From Corythucha ciliata (Eukaryota > Arthropoda > Insecta > Hemiptera > Tingidae), in the NCBI GenBank assembly GCA_038030265.1, contig CM075941.1:13516001-13580000 (forward strand): a DNA stretch of 64,000 bases, written 5' to 3'. The notes beneath the pieces are model-generated. The model was not told the origin of the DNA, did not search any database, and worked only from the letters and a program-made list of their open reading frames with translations. Numbering within the stretch: position 1 is the first letter of the stretch; every line of letters starts with the position of its first letter. This document shows, piece by piece, positions 34,117 to 45,699 of the stretch. A program made the translations under genes and the position numbers.

Positions 34117-34193
34117 GGCTTCCCGGCGGGATTTGAACCCGCAACCTCTGGATTACCAGTCTAGCACGCTGCCATTTGCGCCACGGAGACGCC
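34117..34193 (-). tRNA. tRNA-like core in left arm
   Basis: Same sequence type as 16744-16820. Relative to its partner at 34383-34459 one base of the anticodon arm is changed (CTAGACTGG for CTGGACTGG), weakening the stem. The anticodon position reads GGT. Acceptor pairing is partial, so probably not a working tRNA. Confidence 0.5.
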
Positions 34194-34382
34194 TATGGGA
34201 GTCGTACTCCGAGGGATAAGCTAAGCCGAACCCCACCCAGGTCCATTGTTTCTCGAAACTCTAGGCGCTTCTCCTGATCGGTAAACCACGCCGAATTTTA
34301 TCTTATCTATCTTTAGAATTTTATCTTATCTATAGCGGGGTGGGGTTCGGCTTAGCTTATCCCTCGGAGTACGACTCCCATA

Positions 34383-34459
34383 GGCGTCTCCGTGGCGCAA
34401 ATGGCAGCGTGCTGGACTGGTAATCCAGAGGTTGCGGGTTCAAATCCCGCCGGGAAGCC
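34383..34459 (+). tRNA. tRNA-like core in right arm, anticodon GGT
   Basis: Perfect anticodon stem (CTGGA CTGGTAA TCCAG) and T stem (GCGGG/CCCGC); D arm GCGC...GCGT. The acceptor is imperfect (GTCTCCG against CGGGAAG). This is the best-formed of the three tRNA-like cores. Usual animal Thr tRNAs use AGT, CGT or TGT, so GGT is unexpected. Confidence 0.5.
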
Positions 34460-34812
34460 ATTTTTTCTCGAAACTCGAATCATGTTGGGCTATGCCCTTC
34501 CATCGTCGTCCGGATAATATCAGTCTAATTAATTTTTTAATTAAAATACCGGCGACAGATTTATTAATTATATCCATCTAACTTTTTTTTTTCAATAACT
34601 CAGCTTCGATGTCATTGTAGACATTAAAATTACGTAAAATGGAACTTAAGTGACTACGCTGGGGGATTATCGTAGGAAGGATCGCCGTCGTTATCTTAAA
34701 AAAGAAAAAAAAAATCGGTGACGGTCCTTGCTCGTGAGTATCCAATCGCTCAACATTTGACATCTTGTCATCAATAAAAATCGGGCAACTTATTTCAATC
34801 ATAGTGTCCTTT

Positions 34813-35223
34813 CTAGTACAATGATTCATTAGTGGCAATTTGACGGACGCCCGTCATTTCCCGGCGATGACGAGCTTGGGTATTGTAAATTACCTCGTGG
34901 ACGCAGTGAGTGCATTCACACAAGAGGAATTTCGTGATTTGAAATCACTTGAACCGCAACACGTCGACAGAAGGGGCTTAGTTAGTAGGTACTTCGGGAG
35001 TTCGGCTTGCCGGAAGCAAGGGAGTTGTGGTGACTATAGAGTGAGTTTTCCGTTGTTTATTCAAGAAAAAAGGTCAGTTCGCAATTTATTGTCAGTACGG
35101 GAACGTAAACGCGAACGGGTGACTAGTAACAAAATGATTGGTCTTGTCATACTTCTCTGGAGCAATCGTTTCATTTCATACCCTTTCACGTTGCCACATC
35201 CCGTCAACTGTGAACTGGCTTAA
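34813..35223 (+). CDS. Hypothetical open frame, possible captured exon
   Basis: A 127-codon frame starts at 34840. Its first 35 residues (MTSLGIVNYLVDAVSAF, TQEEFRDLKSLE) look like folded protein and recall, from memory of pattern only, N-terminal parts of SWIM/YqaJ-recombinase-like proteins spread in invertebrate genomes, where a KSLEAY-type motif is common. After KSLEP the similarity is lost. GTTAGTAG|GTACTT at about 34987 could be a donor, so this may be one exon or a transposon scrap. No operon-like or gene context supports it. Confidence 0.3.
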
Positions 35224-35240
35224 CTTCTCAACTATCGCGT

Positions 35241-35473
35241 TAGGCTCGTTTCAAATTTACGAGGTTTCACGCGGCGTGGTTTTGGCTGCCGTATAGTGAC
35301 CACGTAGTGGTGAAGGTGTAACACTAGTTCTGTAATGAAACACACTAGTGTAGCACGACTGGAGTAAAGAAACAGACCTATAAATATGCAATAAACAATT
35401 CCCCTGAAAAATGAAGCATTTTGATAGGTTGCATAGACGCATAACATATTATGGTTTGTGAACGGGGCTTTAT
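35241..35473. mobile_element. Probable MITE, GTTCACAAA/TTTCAAAT type ends
   Basis: GGCTCGTTTCAAA at the left and GTTTGTGAACGGGGC at the right form imperfect inverted termini. Internally GTAACACTAGT and ACTAGTGTAGCAC are inverted. A related partial copy lies in the opposite sense at about 31050-31180. Confidence 0.45.
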
Positions 35474-38400
35474 GAGTATTCAAACCGTAAAATTCATGGA
35501 AAAAAAACTTTCAGGGTGGTCCTTCGATATTTTCTCTGAACAATGGGAAAGCTGTAGGTGGATAGGAGGATAGTGCTGAAATTTTAATTAAAGTGACTGG
35601 AAGGGGATAAAAAAGGATCCCGTGTTGGAGTACGTGAATTTTCCTGCAAAAAAAAAGCTGTTTTATTTTTTTATGGGGAGAAGAGAATGCGCTAGGTGAA
35701 GGAGTCTTGGGACGACGGGTGTTTAGGCCGACGATGTTGAGTGTTTGAAGATGGATGAAGTGGAGGGGGAAGTTCATTTGAAACCACAGTAGTGGAAAAT
35801 TCTTTTATGATAAGGGGAGGAAAAAGGATTATGTTATGATAGCTAACAAAGGCTCAACCTTCTTTCCATATTTTACCTGCTGAACCCATTCTTTTTAGGA
35901 AAAGTTTTTAAAAAAAAGTAAAGTGGGAGCATCCAGCATTCTTGGAACAGCTTAGCCCTTTTATTTTATTCAAGTCGAGCCACTATTTTCAACGATTCTC
36001 GACGCAATAAAATAGTGCCTTTAGGGGGGGGGGGGTGATTGAAATGGAGCCACTTACTAAAAAAATAGAAAACCTACTCGTCGACGCAACACAAACCATA
36101 ATATCCTAATAGTCCTATAATGCTGATTTTTATCGATGAAACTGAATAGACCCTACCTACCTTTAGAATGGGGAGGGGAGATTGGTTTTTGTCGCATTGA
36201 TTCTACCCATTTTAACCATTTCTATCTTTTTTTTTTTTTTCACGAGGGTAAATAGAATTTTGATATTGCAAAAACCGATGAAAGGGAGAGCCCTTTTCCT
36301 TTGTTTGTTTGAACTTGTATAATGTGCATATTTTTAGGTGAGCTCTAGATTAAAAAAAAGTGTGAAAATTGAATAAAAATAATTATAATAAAATGAAACA
36401 ATAATGTTGTGTCGTATTGAACCTGTAGGTCCGAAGCCTGGGTGAGGGTCTCGCCATGGTTCATGCTTGAATCGCTTTGTTTACACGCCGTTTGTGGCGT
36501 GTGCCTGCTTCACCCTCTCTGTTGAATCAACAATAAATTGACAAAACTAAAAGAGAGAAGAGATTCGTTTTTTTGTTTATTTTTATTTTTATTTTTAGAA
36601 AATGAGAGAGTGAGAGAAATAGAGAAAACAAATGTATTTCATTTTACTGATATTACGTGTTTTATGGCTATAGAATGTACGAGAAAAATGGCAATGGGGG
36701 AAATGGAAGTTTAAGAAGTACAACGTATTGAATGACAGGGGTACACAAAGACAAAACACAATCAAGATAAGTTGGATATGAACAAAGGTCTTCTGCAAGC
36801 ATTTTTACTGATAAACACAGTTATACATTAGGTAAGGGTACAAAAAGGGGCGCATAAGGGTTAGGGTTTCTAAAGCCATTCCCACGTAATTTCTTTTATG
36901 CGGGTTTAATTTATGACGTCAACATTGTGGAATAGGGGTGGGCGGGGGGCAAACTTGTGAAATTGGAGAGGTTGATGGTTTCAAAGCTATTTACCTACCT
37001 TTGGTCTTTCAAATTCGACACGAATCCGTTGATCGAAGTGGTAAGTGTAGAGCATTTAAAAGCTCATTTTGAGAACTGTTGGGGGGGGATCAGCCGCAGT
37101 GGTTCGAAGAACCAATTTTCCTGAGAACTGAAAACAAAAATGAAATCGTTAAGCCGAGTTGAGTGGCTTTCGCTTCCCCTTGTGTTTCATTTTCCCTTCT
37201 ATGGTGGAAAATCCCCTCACACCCACCCTATTCTTCATCTTCTTCACCAAATTCACCCATTCTTCGCAAGGGAGGAACAGATGAAATGAAATTTCTTTCC
37301 TGGACCATGGTCCAATTCGTTGAAAATCACATCCTCCCTCCCTGTGAGATTGGGGTATTCTATATGCGAAGGAGAGAGATACTTATTACAAATTTATTTT
37401 GATTCATGTTTATATTTGAAAATTTGTTATTCTCTTTGTGAAAAAAAGGAGAAAAAGCAGGGATTAATAAGTCACGAAAGCACTTAAAGGGTTTCAAAAC
37501 AAATGGGAATAGAGGGGACCAGCGACTAGGGAAAGCATTAAAAATTAACGCTTGGGACGCGTATCTTTTCTCGCAGTGATGGACCTTGACGCACTGCCTT
37601 TCAGAAAATTGAATTCATGCATTAAAGAAGATTAGATTCTCTACACTTCTTTATGTTTACTCAATTGCCTCGAGTTTTCGTTCTACGGAACGAGTACATT
37701 AACGGAGAAACATAAAACCTCAAAAGCACTATAACCACCACATCCAAGAGTATTGGAAACTTATTAAGTTTCACATAACATGGTAAGTAAATTAATGAAG
37801 ATGCCATTGGTGGATTTAAGAGGAGGGGGGGGGCTACAGGGACTTAGGGACTTATAGCACCCCTATAGTTGATCGTATTAGCCCCCCACCCCAAGATAAT
37901 CATTCTCATTCTCAAGCGCCTTTTCTTCGATAATTTGAAAAATACCATAACTTTCACACACTATCATTAAGTCCCCCCCCCCACAATACCATGACGATTG
38001 AGAACGTCCGTCCCAGGGCTGAAGCCCATCCCTCCCAACGCAGAGGGAACTGCATGACGCCCACCAAACCCGCCAAAACCGAGCGTAAAATCAATTGGCC
38101 GCAAATCATAACATAGAACACGAAATTTGGGGTTCAAGGATCTGTAACAGTAACATGTATAAGCCATGCCATTTTGCGAGATTCTGTGTTTGCTAGGAAT
38201 CAGAACCGCAAAATTGGCCTAACGACGGACCGACGGCATGCCAGAAAACCACTTTTTTAAAAACTTAATTCTGAGGTTCTGGAACATGAAAGTAAAACGA
38301 CCCAACGCCGCAAAATCAATAGCACCGAATTATGCTTGATTGTAGCAGCGAAACCATCAAAATTGTTTTGGGGGGGGGGGCGAACCTGTCCCGCAAAGTT

Positions 38401-38812
38401 TTTCCCCGCGTGTAAAGTGCAAATGGGCACGTGCGCGCAGCAAGCACACAGATACAGCTTTTTATTCGGCGATTTCATAATTCCGGTGGCTCTACTAGTG
38501 GATCTCTGGAGAACTAAAGTCGGTGGGTATCTTTCCGTTTGTTCCTATGTGTTTCTTCTGTTTTGGGCAATAAAATCACGTTCTGAGGAAGATCTGGCGG
38601 TAAACTTTGAATTTTTAATTTTAGAATCTATTTGTAGACCTTCTTTATAATTTTTAGTGAATGTGAAGGATGGCACGGTCATCCAGCCATTTAGCCATGG
38701 GTCTCCCATCGACACAAATCCCATTTTTAAATTGAAATCTTCAACACATCAAATACTTTTAAACGTCTAAACACAATAAAAAATAAATGTGTAGCTTCAA
38801 TCTAATGCAGGG
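35474..38812. other. No gene recognised
   Basis: AT-rich, with tracts of G at 36024-36035, near 37080, near 37828 and at 38370-38380. Small frames show no domain, splice structure or repeat membership. Confidence 0.4.
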
Positions 38813-39010
38813 CCGGATCTTGCTTTTTGCCGCCTCGGGGCTAATTTAATTTTGCCGCCCCTTATGTGGCTACCCCCCCCCCATTCTGCCATTTTCTACC
38901 TAGACTTGTGGAGCCAGCAAGTAACGAGAGAATGGATTCTATAATTATTATAGGGAAAATATGCATTTCTCCATCCTGGAGGAAAAACCTCAAGTTGACG
39001 GGAATCCCAG
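38813..39010 (+). repeat. Interspersed ~190-bp repeat, copy 1
   Basis: Begins GGGCCGGATCTTGC and continues with TTTTGCCGCC, TTATGTGGCTACCCCCC, ACGAGAGAATGGATTCTA and CTCAAGTTGAC. It matches 63488-63685 in order at roughly 75-80 percent by eye. It probably derives from a non-autonomous DNA transposon. Confidence 0.75.
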
Positions 39011-40489
39011 AAATATGAAATCTTGGCTTTTATTAGTGAACGCGAATGACGTTGGTGGTTTAGACCCACCGAACAACCACAAAAATTGCCCCTGCACTAC
39101 GAACTCTGGAGCCAGCCCCGGCTAGATCGACCAAACTTGGCAAAACCGAGTTAGTTGTGTTGATATGTTCGAACTGTGGGCAGGGGCGGCGGCGTGCAGC
39201 CGCAACGCCCTCATTCCCTGTTTGGCCCTCACGGTTCTCTTCAGTCCTAGTCACCTAGAGTAGTCTAGTCCTCTCTGTCTAGGTTTTTGGAGCGACCCCA
39301 GCGTGCCTGGGTTTGAATCCCGCTCAGTATAGCTCGCCGCGAGGTAGCGGTCAGTGGGACAGACCTCCCCAGGCCCCCCCCCGAACAGTTTGAAGATGGA
39401 AAAATGAGGATTTTCAGGTTTCACTCTCATGGATGTACAATCGTGATTCAGAGATTCGGTTCTTGGACTTGGATTTGGTAAGTTTCGTCGATTATCATTC
39501 CATCCGACAAGGAAAACTGAACGAATTTGCAGGTGCCCAGCGGTTTTGTGGCTAAATATTCGATTTGTGTACTTCCGGGAACAATCCGTGCCGTGTGATT
39601 ACAGCTGAGGTGCTTCCAGAGCTATTACTATCCCCGAAATTGGAAGTTTCCTGGCTGAATATTTGGAAATGGCAAGTTTCACATCTTTACTAACTCGACA
39701 TTTTAATTTTCTGACATTCATTTTCACGAAATTTGAGTTTCGAAACTAATTACATATTAGTATTCGCGAAATTGGATGTTTCTCGCGTCTTTCCGCGAAA
39801 CAGCGATTTTCGGAGCCTCCTTTCCAGTAGCCGTGGACCCGGAGTAAGCCGGCCATGACGAATAGCCGTGTAATTGTAACATTCAGAGCTAACAAACACA
39901 TTTATAAGTGAGCAAATTGGGGTCCAAATTTAAAGGAAATCAAAAGTTTATTGGCGAAAAATTTGGGAAATTGCAAATTTCAGGTCTTTTTTTTTTTTTT
40001 TTTTTTTCTTTTTCGTGAAATTGCTATTTGCTTATCTTCATTTTCGCGAAATCGCAAGTTTCTGGGCTTATTTTTAGAGATTGTGGAACCCGGTCCAGCC
40101 GACCACAACAGCGCCTAAAGTCTAATGTCAGCCATGCAGAAAATTGCAACATTTGGGAGCTAATATCCTCTAAATTGTAAGTTTCCTGGCTGAAAATTCA
40201 ATTTTCGGCTTCTTTGCAATATGCGGTTCCATCCAGTTTTAAATTTTAGCCATTTTATTTGCCCTACCCGGCCGAATCCACCGAGGGCTTAAATGGGCAA
40301 TTTTCAGGTTCAATTTCACCAGCCCTAGCTAAAAACGCCTCCACTAGGTGTAAGTGCTTTGTCGTTGGTTTTGGACTATTTTTCTCAGAAAGTAACCTTT
40401 CGAGGCCCACGTGCGCAGTTATTTTCTGTGAGGAAGCTTGTATGGGCAAGTCCCATGGTGGGGGGGGGGGCTGAAATGGATAAAAAACG
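39011..40489. other. Diverged repeats, no gene
   Basis: Contains a B-box-like TGGGTTTGAATCCCGC at about 39308-39323 (possible SINE relic) and recurrent motifs such as GAAATTGCAAGTTTC and GAAATTGGAAGTTTCCTGG between 39600 and 40220, apparently another degenerate array. A T tract lies at 39986-40008 and a G tract at 40460-40470. Confidence 0.45.
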
Positions 40490-40800
40490 CTGTTTCCCAG
40501 TTTATGTACGTCCTTAGGAGGCTAAAATTGAGAAGACACGCAAATTTTCTGTTCTAGGGGCAATTTCGCAGCCAAAACTACGCAAAAATCCTAATATTCT
40601 TGGTTAAAATTTCGAAAAAAAAACTCCCATTCGTGGCTACAATTGAGAAAATGCGTCAATTCATGGTTGGCCATTAGAACTTCTGGCCAAAGAGGAAAAC
40701 CGCTCATGTGAAGTTTGTCGGGCAAATACGCGACTAAAATTGAAGATAAGCGCTAATTCACGGATAAAATTGAGAAAAAGTGATCATTCAGAAGTTTAGT
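40490..40800 (+). repeat. Degenerate ~30-bp repeat cluster, forward orientation
   Basis: Units such as GCGCTAATTCACGGATAAAA with TTGAGAAAAA near 40751, in the same sense as 345-1100. Confidence 0.7.
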
Positions 40801-42619
40801 CCGCTATCCACAAAATCTGGTTTGCCAAATGGTCAACTGCAGCGCTACAAACTACAAACAAAAACAAGAGTTTAATATACAATATATAAATATTGCTGTC
40901 ACTTTTATAAGTTGTTTAGTGTGTGGCGAGCGTTAGCTACCTTTCTAGGCAAATATTAATATCCAAGCCTTGTCAGGTTGTCACAATAAACATTTTTCAA
41001 TTTAACGCAGCATTTGACAGCCGGCTTTTTTCGGGGAAAAACTTATTTCCTCTCTCTCTCTCCTTCATTTTTGTTGTCTCTTTTTTTTTTGCTGCTAAAA
41101 TCGGCCACATTTTAAGGAAGAATCATGTTTCGAAAGAAAAACTTCTTAAGAGGCAAGAAATAAATTTGATTCCCTCCTTCAACATGGTGGTGGTGGTGGG
41201 GGGGGGGAGCAATCCTAAGGAAATTCCTTTGCAACAATCCCTTCTTATTCCTCTCGACTCCTTCACCCTTATACCCACGTTTCCTCTCGAGTCTTGAATC
41301 TCTTCAGCACCCCTCTTCACCCCCTCCTACCCTTTCACTTATTCACTCTCAGAAGGTTTTAGCTTGAGGATTTTCCATCAATAAGCATTACCTGGTACGG
41401 GACTTGAAAACCTGAGGCACCAACTGACCAGAAAACACAATTGATATTTCCATTTCTAAGCCAAAAAAAAAAAAAAAAAAACAGGAACAAATTTACTGTG
41501 TATTTATTTTATACGTTGTCTTGTTCTTAGAAAAAAAATCTCATCAAGGATTTCCTTTGACTTTAAAAAGCTTCGACAATTAAAGGAGTGGCCCGCTTAA
41601 CAATTAATCCGATTTTGCGAACGAAACCTTTGCTCAAAGTGAGAGCTCAGTAGGCTATTTAATAATTTGAAGAGAATAACCGGTATAGGAGGGTAGAGGA
41701 AAGCTTCTCCTTTACGCTCTTACATCTCGAAGTACTTAAGACCCTTGAAGGCATTAGGAACCTCGTTAAGAAAAAAATGTACGTACCTATATATAGCCCG
41801 AAGGCAAGAAAAGAAGAAAAATCCCTTAACGTTTCGCCTATCTGCTAAGAAAGCATCATCGTCTCTTTTTTTTTCTTGGAGAGAAGAAATGAGGCAGATC
41901 GAACATTAGGGGAGAGGGGGCTTGTGACAGGACGTCATTGCGACCCCCTAGTTCTCTATCCCGAGATATAGTGTTTAGTTCTTGCTGGTATCAAATTGTA
42001 CTCAACAGGCCTGAAGAAATCAACCCGTAGGCGAAATTACGCCTTTCTATAGTAATTAAGGGTTATTTGCAGCTGTGTAAAATTACGAGGGATCTTTCCT
42101 AAGACCCCGTGTACTGGTGATGGAAAAGGGCTAGGTGTGTTTCGGGGGGGGGGGATGATTGCTACGGATATCATCTTCCCGTGCTTAATTGGCACCGGCA
42201 AGTCAGATTCGGTGGGATTATATAGTTCAACCAAACACTGATGGGTCTCGCATTCCTCTTGGAATACGATTTTTCAGCTTCCCCTTACTCCCACTAGCCG
42301 CGAAATACAAATAGGGTAAAAATTATCAGTGAAGCTGTAAAGTCGTTTGGTATAGATTTTAGGGGTAACCAGTTTTCGAGCAATTCATTTTAAAATAATT
42401 ATAATTATTCGCAAAGCGCAATAATATTGGTGTTCCCGTTGAGGTAGATCTAATTCCTTCATAAAGAATTCGTTAAGAGGGACGATTTATTTTTCTCGAA
42501 AAGATTTACTCGGGGGAAAAATATCGACTGACTTTCACGACCTTGTTTCGCGTCGTGAACAATAATAAAAAATAAAAAGAGGAAAGGTGAAGACACACCA
42601 GCCCCCCACGGAGACTGGA
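40801..42619. other. No gene; possible Penelope-type motif
   Basis: On the minus strand of 41821-41862, GACGATGATGC is followed after a possible small hairpin (TGCT/AGCA) by AGGCGAAACGTTAAG, similar in layout to 11298-11335. A G tract lies near 42143. The 3' LTR of the minus-strand Gypsy should begin near 42600, but no second LTR copy was found to confirm it. Confidence 0.35.
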
Positions 42620-43560
42620 AGTCCATCGTTTGCAAATTGGACGTGACGGGTGTCGGATGTGAGTCGGGGGGGGGGGGGCAAATGACGACTCGATACGGAC
42701 GACGGATGGCCCAGGTGACAGAACGAAAGCGGGCTTCAGACGGTCGATACTGACGGTTGTGTTTTTGCCGCTGACAAGTAGAGTGAACGTTTTGGAGTCG
42801 CGTTTCAGTACGGACAGGTGGACAATTCTTGAAAAACGAAAAGTTTTCTTGATGAATGGTTCGTGGCTGGAACCGGACGAAGAGTCTGGCGTCGCATTCT
42901 GCTTACAAAATTGAATGGGTCTTTGAAACGTTGGGGACCAGATGGATCTCCCGGAAGACGGAGTGGTTGACCATGCACGAGTTTGAAGAAGCCTTGAGGC
43001 CTTCACGGAAAGCATTCCTAATTCCGAGGAGAACGAGAGGAAGAGCTTGAAGCCAATTGATTCCTTAGTGGCACATGAGTGTTGCTTTGAGGTGCCTGTG
43101 AAAACGTTCAACTAAGCCGTTGGAACACGGATGATAACTCGTTGTGCGGAAACGGTGGGAGCCGCAGGTGGATGCGAGTTCAGACTCGAATTGACGACCT
43201 TAATCTGTCGTTATATAAAGAGGTGAACCATCAGCGACTTGAACAGCAGAGGGATTTTCGAGTGGCCAAATTTCAGGCCAGCGTGTAAACCTGCCGATAA
43301 CTGTCAGACAGTATCGGTAAGGACCAACTGGAGGTAGAGGTCCTATGATGTCTACATGGATGGGCTCAAATCTTGATGACGAAATAGGGAAAGGACCAGG
43401 AGGTGAGTGAACGAGGCGAGAAATTTTGGAACGCTGTCATTGAAGGCAGGCTTGTGTCCAAGCTCGACAATCTTGCCGTATGCGAGGCCAGATAAAACGC
43501 TGAGAGACCAAGTTTTGTGGTGGCCTAGGATGGCTCAAGTTGTGAAGGAATCGAAAATTC
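42620..43560 (-). pseudogene. CsRn1-type Gypsy integrase
   Basis: On the minus strand: zinc-binding region (SQRFIWPRIRQDCRAWTQAC, then LQCQRSK), core (FEPIHVDIIGPLPP with the first Asp), then after a degraded stretch SNGLVERFHRHLK with the catalytic Glu, and the C-terminal segment YRVLKR-like, FTLLVSGKNTTVSIDRLKPA. The last motif (VSIDRLKPA) is characteristic of CsRn1/Kabuki-type Ty3/Gypsy elements. The frame is broken several times. GTGGGGGGCTGG at its end may be the polypurine tract. Confidence 0.8.
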
Positions 43561-43779
43561 GGCGACGAAGGGAGATAGGAACGTAAAAACGAAGATTTGG
43601 CGTCGATGAGTCGCACATGAGAGTGAATGTGTTGTGAGAGTGACGGTCCCTGGAACGTTGACTTGTGTGAGGCGGAGCGACGTTTGGCGATCCGTGTGGT
43701 CGCTGAGTTCACTGTTATTTTTCTGCCAGTGGGAAAGAGTGACGAGATTGACGGGTGGAGACAAAGGGGCGTTGATCAA

Positions 43780-44150
43780 AGAGCGTCGGCGACAACGTTA
43801 GCGGATCCACTGATATGCTGCATGTCCGTCGAGAATTGGGCGATAAAAGACAATTGGTTGATTTGAATAGGCAGTTGCTTGTATTTGCGTTGCCGGAGTG
43901 CGAATGTGAGCAGTTTGTGGTTAGTGTAAATTGTAAAAGTATGAGCTTCAAGGATGTGCCGAAAGTGCTGAATAGCTGAATATGCAGCGTGTAGTTCTCG
44001 ATAGAATGCTGGCTATTCCGATTGACGAAGCGTAAGCTTTTGTGAGAAAAAAGCAAGTGGTTGCCAGCTGTAACAGATCTTTTGCTGGAGAGAAGCGCCA
44101 ACAGCAACTTGTGAAGAGTCAGTGAAAAGACCCAGTTCAGCGTCTGCTTA
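43780..44150 (-). pseudogene. CsRn1-type Gypsy RNase H
   Basis: Minus-strand frame: FTDSSQVAVGASLQQ (catalytic Asp), WQPLAFFSQKLT, then one stop, FYRELHAAYSAIQHFRH (Glu), TNHKLLTFAL (the usual Asp of TDHKPL replaced by Asn) and ISGSANVVADAL (last Asp). This is a complete but mutated RNase H fold following RT directly. Confidence 0.85.
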
Positions 44151-44279
44151 AGGGGGAGTGAGGAGAGTCACGGTCGAGAGTTGTTCTTTGCAGGCGATGA
44201 GATCCGATTCTGGAGTCCACGTGAGTTGTTGTTTTCCGCGAATTCCAGCTAAGCATCGTGTAATGGGTCTTGGAATTTG

Positions 44280-45420
44280 GCCGCGGAGGGGATGAAACGG
44301 CGATAAAAATTTATCATGCCGAGGAATCGACGAAGCTTTGAGCGGAAGTAGGTCGACTAAAACTCTGAATAGCGGTGATACGGTCGGTGGGAGGTTTAAT
44401 GCCAAGACTTGAGACGTAGCCCAGAAAAATAACTGAGGGCAATCCGAGAGAGCACTTTTTAGCGTTAACCAGAATACCGTGCTGAGAAAGACGTTGGAAG
44501 ACAGTGCGAAGATGGGAACGATGTTCGTCGGTGTTGCGGGAGAAAATAAGAATATCATCGATGTAGGGGTAACAAAAATCAAGTCCTTGGAGAACTTCGT
44601 CGATGAAACGTTGGAAGGTCTGTCCGGCGTTACGAGGACCGAAGGACATGAAAGGAAATTCAAAAAGACAGAAGGGCGTCGTGATGGCCGTTTTGGGAAT
44701 GTCATCAGGATTTACAGGAATTTTGTGGTAAGCTCTGACGAGATCGATAGTGGAAAAGACGGTGCATCCGGCTCGTGAATGTGGCGAACGGGGTAACGAT
44801 CTGGAATTGTTCTAGCGTTTAGTGCGCGGTAATCTCCGCAAAGACGCCAACTGCCAGCTTCTTTCTTCCATGACCATGTGCAGGGGTGAAGACCAGGGTC
44901 CATCAGAGCGACGTGTGATTCCAGCTTGAAGCATGGCGTCAAATTCGGCCTTGGCGATACAAAGGCGGTCAGGGGCTAGGCGACGAGGGCGAAAAGAGAT
45001 CGAGGGTGGGGGGCAAATGGGCTGTCGAGTACTGGACGATGCTTGGGGGAGCCATGTGGTCTTGTGAGTTCGGGAAAGTCTTCCAGGATTGATGGAAGAG
45101 TCGACGAGGTGCAGGTGGATAATGACTCGACACTTGGTTGAGAGTGCCTGGTCGAAGTACAAGGCGCTGAGAGACCTGTGACGGAGTCAATAAATCCAGT
45201 ATCGCGGCAATCAGGAAGAAGGGAGAAATGAGAGAGGAAATCAGAGCCAATGAGAGGAATTCGCACGTCGGCTATTTCAAACGTCTACGAGAGGTCCCGG
45301 CGGAGGCCAAAATCGAGTTTTAGACAAATAAAACTATACGTGTATATGTCGGAATTGTTGGCAGCGGTCAAGTCATAGTCGATACGGCGGCGATATTCAG
45401 GTACGAAGCGACAGGGAAGG
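44280..45420 (-). pseudogene. CsRn1-type Gypsy protease end and reverse transcriptase
   Basis: Reading leftward: YDLTAANNSDIYTY and DVRIPLIGSDFLSHF of the protease and linker (45410-45210), then [38 protein letters not shown] (RT start), [18 protein letters not shown] after a frame change, [17 protein letters not shown], and YIDDILIF, the catalytic YxDD box (about 44570), then [12 protein letters not shown]. Domain order and motifs are those of Ty3/Gypsy; frameshifts separate at least three segments. Confidence 0.9.
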
Positions 45421-45494
45421 CAACACAAGTCGGAACCGGTGTTGTTTTCTGCTTCGGTCAACGATGAACAAGCGGCGTCCTTTCATTGGGCAGT

Positions 45495-45690
45495 CGGTTG
45501 CCCTGCTGGCTGCCCTGTAAGTTTGACGCTAAAAAAAGAACATGGACGGTTGCACTTGCGGGCATCGTGCCCCCACCGCCGATGGTGCCAGCAATAACCA
45601 GAGGAATTTGGCGATGGACTCTGGGATCGGGTGGAACGAGAAGACGATTCTCCGAGGCGATGAAAGTGTACTGAGCCATGAACGAATTGT
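45495..45690 (-). pseudogene. CsRn1-type Gypsy gag end with unusual zinc finger
   Basis: The minus-strand frame reads NSSGYCWHHRRWGHDARKC followed by NRPCSFF, the C-x2-H-type finger with a trailing PCSF motif typical of CsRn1/Kabuki Gag rather than the common CX2CX4HX4C knuckle. Upstream Gag up to about 45830 is recognisable only in short pieces. No 5' LTR was found. Confidence 0.65.
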
Positions 45691-45699
45691 GAGTCTTCT

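Larger units (their letters stand above)
34032..34552. mobile_element. Foldback element: two tRNA-cored copies head to head
   Basis: The left arm (34032-34237) and right arm (34338-34552) are inverted and nearly identical for about 206 bases, separated by a 100-base spacer containing ATTTTATCTTATCTAT twice. Each arm holds the same modules as the element at 16589: CCGGACGACGATGGAAGGGC, GCCCAACACGATTCGAG, tRNA-like core and GGGTGGGGTTCGG. Just right of the arm, ACCGGCGACAGATTTATTAA and ATATCCATCT (34547-34580) match, inverted, the left end of the 16589 copy. The structure looks like two copies fused tail to tail, or a duplicated palindrome. Confidence 0.85.

Noticed and set aside
42856..43050. 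Plus-strand frames across 42.8-45.8 kb
   Set aside because: Antisense to the minus-strand Gypsy pol, which explains all conserved motifs.
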